Shown piece after piece: positions 62,103-64,000 of a stretch of DNA of 64,000 nucleotides. The translations under genes and the position numbers were made by a program. Numbering within the stretch: the stretch's first letter is position 1; every line of letters begins with the position of its first letter. The notes beneath the pieces are model-generated. The model saw nothing but the letters and a program-made list of their open reading frames with translations, was not told the origin of the DNA and made no database searches. This stretch comes from Aquibacillus rhizosphaerae (GTDB lineage Bacteria > Bacillota > Bacilli > Bacillales > Amphibacillaceae): contig NZ_JASTZU010000034.1 of assembly GCF_030282825.1 (NCBI RefSeq), positions 124,001-188,000 on the forward strand, written 5' to 3'.

Positions 62103-63776
62103 TTGAATACTAAAGAAAATACGTTATCGGTTTTTGCTTTAGGCGGCTTGCATGAAATCGGTAAAAATATGTATGCAATCGAATATAAAGACGATATTTT
62201 ATTAATTGATTGTGGAAATAAATTTCCAGATGAAAGTTTATTAGGCATTGATTTAATTATTCCTGATGTTACTTATTTAATAGAAAATAAAGAGAGAGTG
62301 AAAGCACTCATTGTTACACATGGTCATGAAGATCATATTGGTGGGATTCCATTTTTTCTGAAAAAGTTGAACGTTCCTGTCTATGCAACGCGCTTTACGT
62401 TAGGTTTAATTGAACTGAAGTTAAAAGAGCACAGAATCCTTAGAGAAACGGAACTAATTGAAATTGACTCAAATTCCAATCTAACCTTTAAAGAGATTAT
62501 GGTTAATTTTTTTAAAGTGACCCACAGCATTCCTGATTGTCTGGGGATTGTTTTTCATACGCCAGAAGGAAAAGTTGTACATACGGGCGACTTTAAATTT
62601 GATTTGACTCCAGCAAATGACGAACATTCAGATATTCATAAAATGGCTGAAATCGGTAGAGATGGTGTATTGTTGTTGTTATCTGAGAGCACCAATGCAG
62701 AACGTCCAGGTGCGACACCATCTGAAAAAATGGTTGGAGAACATGTGGAAGAAGCATTCATCAAAGCGAAACGAAGAGTGATTCTGTCAACTTTTGCTTC
62801 CAATATTAACCGCGTCCAGCAAGTGGTGGTTGCTGCACAAAAAACCAATCGTAAACTCGCTTTACTTGGAAGAAGTATGGTCAATGTTGTACAAGTAGCT
62901 ATGGAACGGGGATATTTAGATGTACCAGAAGACATGTTGATTGACCAAGATCAGATCAATGACTTTGATCCAGAAAGAATAGCTATCCTTTGTACCGGTA
63001 GTCAAGGGGAAGTAATGGCTGCACTCTCACGTCTATCAACAGGAAACTTTAGAGGTGTTGAGATCTTAAAAGGAGATACGGTTATTTTTGCCGCAGGACC
63101 AATCCCTGGAAATGAAAAGAATGTCTCAAGGATTGTCGACAACTTATTTTCTCTTGGTGCTAATGTGATATATGGTTCAGGAAGTACTTCAGGTATGCAT
63201 GTTTCCGGACATGGCTATCAAGAGGATTTAAAGTTAATGCTTACGCTAATGCGTCCAAAGTACTTTATTCCTATTCACGGAGAATATCGTATGCTTCACC
63301 AGCACCGATCGCTAGCGGAATCTGTTGGTGTAGAACATGAGAATACGTTTATCATAAATAATGGTGAAGTTGTCGACATAGAAGATGGATCTGCTCGCCA
63401 AACTCGAAAAATACCAACAGGAAATACGTATATAGATGGAATCAGTATTGGTGATGTTGGAGAGATTGTTTTGCGTGACCGGAAACAACTTTCCGAAGAC
63501 GGAATGCTTATCACTATTTTAACAATGAGTAAAACAGAAAGAAAATTAGTCTCTGGTCCTGACACCATTTCTCGAGGATTTGTTTACGTTAGAGACTCAG
63601 AAGAGCTTCTAAGAGACGTGAATCGAATCATTACACGAACAGTAAGTGATTCGAAAAGTGGAAATAAAAATCAATGGAGTATTATCAAACAAGAAGTAAA
63701 AAAATCCGTTGGACAATATTTGTTTAAACAAACCAAGAAAAAACCGATGATATTACCGATTATTATTGAGGTTTAA
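62103..63776 (+). CDS. Ribonuclease J family endo/exoribonuclease
   Basis: An MBL/beta-CASP RNase of 557 residues that degrades and processes mRNA and rRNA. Motifs: ALGGLHEIGKNMYAIEY, LIDCGNKFPDESLLGID, the zinc site VTHGHEDHIGGIPFF, THSIPDCLGIVFHT, HTGDFKFD, STFASNINRVQQ, IPIHGEYRMLHQH and the C-terminal GFVYVRDSEELL ... KKKPMILPIIIEV. All metal ligands are present. TTG 62103 is preferred, six bases after GGGAGGG; the TTG at 62088 lies in the ribosome binding site itself. The context (after aguAB) is not that of B. subtilis rnjA or rnjB, so it may be a third paralogue. Confidence 0.9.
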   Translation: MNTKENTLSVFALGGLHEIGKNMYAIEYKDDILLIDCGNKFPDESLLGIDLIIPDVTYLIENKERVKALIVTHGHEDHIGGIPFFLKKLNVPVYATRFTLGLIELKLKEHRILRETELIEIDSNSNLTFKEIMVNFFKVTHSIPDCLGIVFHTPEGKVVHTGDFKFDLTPANDEHSDIHKMAEIGRDGVLLLLSESTNAERPGATPSEKMVGEHVEEAFIKAKRRVILSTFASNINRVQQVVVAAQKTNRKLALLGRSMVNVVQVAMERGYLDVPEDMLIDQDQINDFDPERIAILCTGSQGEVMAALSRLSTGNFRGVEILKGDTVIFAAGPIPGNEKNVSRIVDNLFSLGANVIYGSGSTSGMHVSGHGYQEDLKLMLTLMRPKYFIPIHGEYRMLHQHRSLAESVGVEHENTFIINNGEVVDIEDGSARQTRKIPTGNTYIDGISIGDVGEIVLRDRKQLSEDGMLITILTMSKTERKLVSGPDTISRGFVYVRDSEELLRDVNRIITRTVSDSKSGNKNQWSIIKQEVKKSVGQYLFKQTKKKPMILPIIIEV

Positions 63777-63782
63777 AAAATG

Positions 63783-63820
63783 AGTTCAACATTTCTAAAA
63801 TGTTGAACTTCATTTTTGTT
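63783..63820 (+). terminator. Terminator after the RNase J gene
   Basis: AGTTCAACATTT pairs perfectly with AAATGTTGAACT, followed by TCATTTTTG. Confidence 0.85.
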
Positions 63821-63942
63821 TATTAAAAAAAGAAATGATAAGCCCGTCTAAATTTATTGCAAATTATTGGTATCTTTCTAGTTTACTATATACAATAAAG
63901 GAGCATACCAATTAGAAATAATGTATAGAGGAGGGTCTAATC

Positions 63943-64000
63943 ATGGAGGACTTTAGTTTTGAGGAAGTATTTAAATTAAATGATTTTTTTGAAAAGAATG
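63943..64000 (+). CDS. Start of an unidentified gene, cut by the window end
   Basis: ATG 63943 follows GAGGAGGG by seven bases and reads MEDFSFEEVFKLNDFFEKN up to the edge. The strong ribosome binding site supports a real gene, but 19 residues are too few to name it. Confidence 0.6.
   Translation, partial: MEDFSFEEVFKLNDFFEKN

Overview
The window is a chromosomal segment from a low-GC, endospore-forming member of the Bacillaceae. The evidence is the gene order panB-panC-panD-dinG-(ypmA-ypmB)-asnS-dnaD-nth-ypoC / ponA-recU / yppC-sspM-yppE ... ypsA-gpsB-rnpB-ypsC-ypwA, which is close to that of Bacillus subtilis. It is supported by a class B RNase P RNA, spore genes (SspM-like, CotD-like), T-box regulation of thrS, RecU, GpsB and YabR. 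AT-rich intergenic DNA and frequent TTG starts fit a halotolerant Oceanobacillus/Virgibacillus-like lineage; the genus is an inference and is not proven here.

Region 1 (1-20.5 kb) is conserved core. It holds the pantothenate operon, DinG, a secreted degenerate metallo-beta-lactamase-like protein, ypmAB-asnS (without the aspB found between them in B. subtilis), dnaD-nth-ypoC, and the divergent ponA-recU pair of cell-wall synthase and Holliday junction resolvase. Spore and housekeeping genes, rnpB, an rRNA-methyltransferase-like protein and an M32 carboxypeptidase follow.

Region 2 (20.5-38 kb) is more accessory. It holds a ba3-type terminal oxidase (three genes, minus strand), an SDR dehydrogenase, a CPBP protease, a polysaccharide deacetylase, and small membrane and zinc-ribbon proteins. 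A BceRS-BceAB-like antimicrobial-peptide sensing and resistance module (minus strand) follows, then a PadR-HAAS-beta-propeller operon preceded by a perfect 24-bp inverted repeat, and an Old Yellow Enzyme.

Region 3 (38-51.6 kb) has thrS behind two tandem T-box leaders, an L-lactate permease whose best start is a non-canonical AUC, an orphan AAA ATPase, an M42 peptidase, a large SWIM-SNF2 helicase, DbpA and YabR.

Region 4 (47.9-59.6 kb) is mixed and partly decayed. A membrane-protein gene is split by one TAA, and a TauE/SafE remnant is broken by a TAG. Next to that remnant is an intact-looking HesB-like gene whose only internal stop is a UGA at the family's conserved Cys/Sec position. Two near-identical DoxX genes carry a duplicated control region, alongside a Ktr/Trk potassium channel subunit, a CtaG-DUF2243 pair and a DUF2252 protein.

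Region 5 (59.6-64 kb) holds aguA-aguB (agmatine to putrescine), an RNase J in an unusual context, and the start of an unidentified gene. A dispersed ~150-bp repeat family occurs three times at operon ends (22.3, 27.9 and 61.7 kb). No tRNA, rRNA operon, insertion sequence, prophage or CRISPR array was seen.
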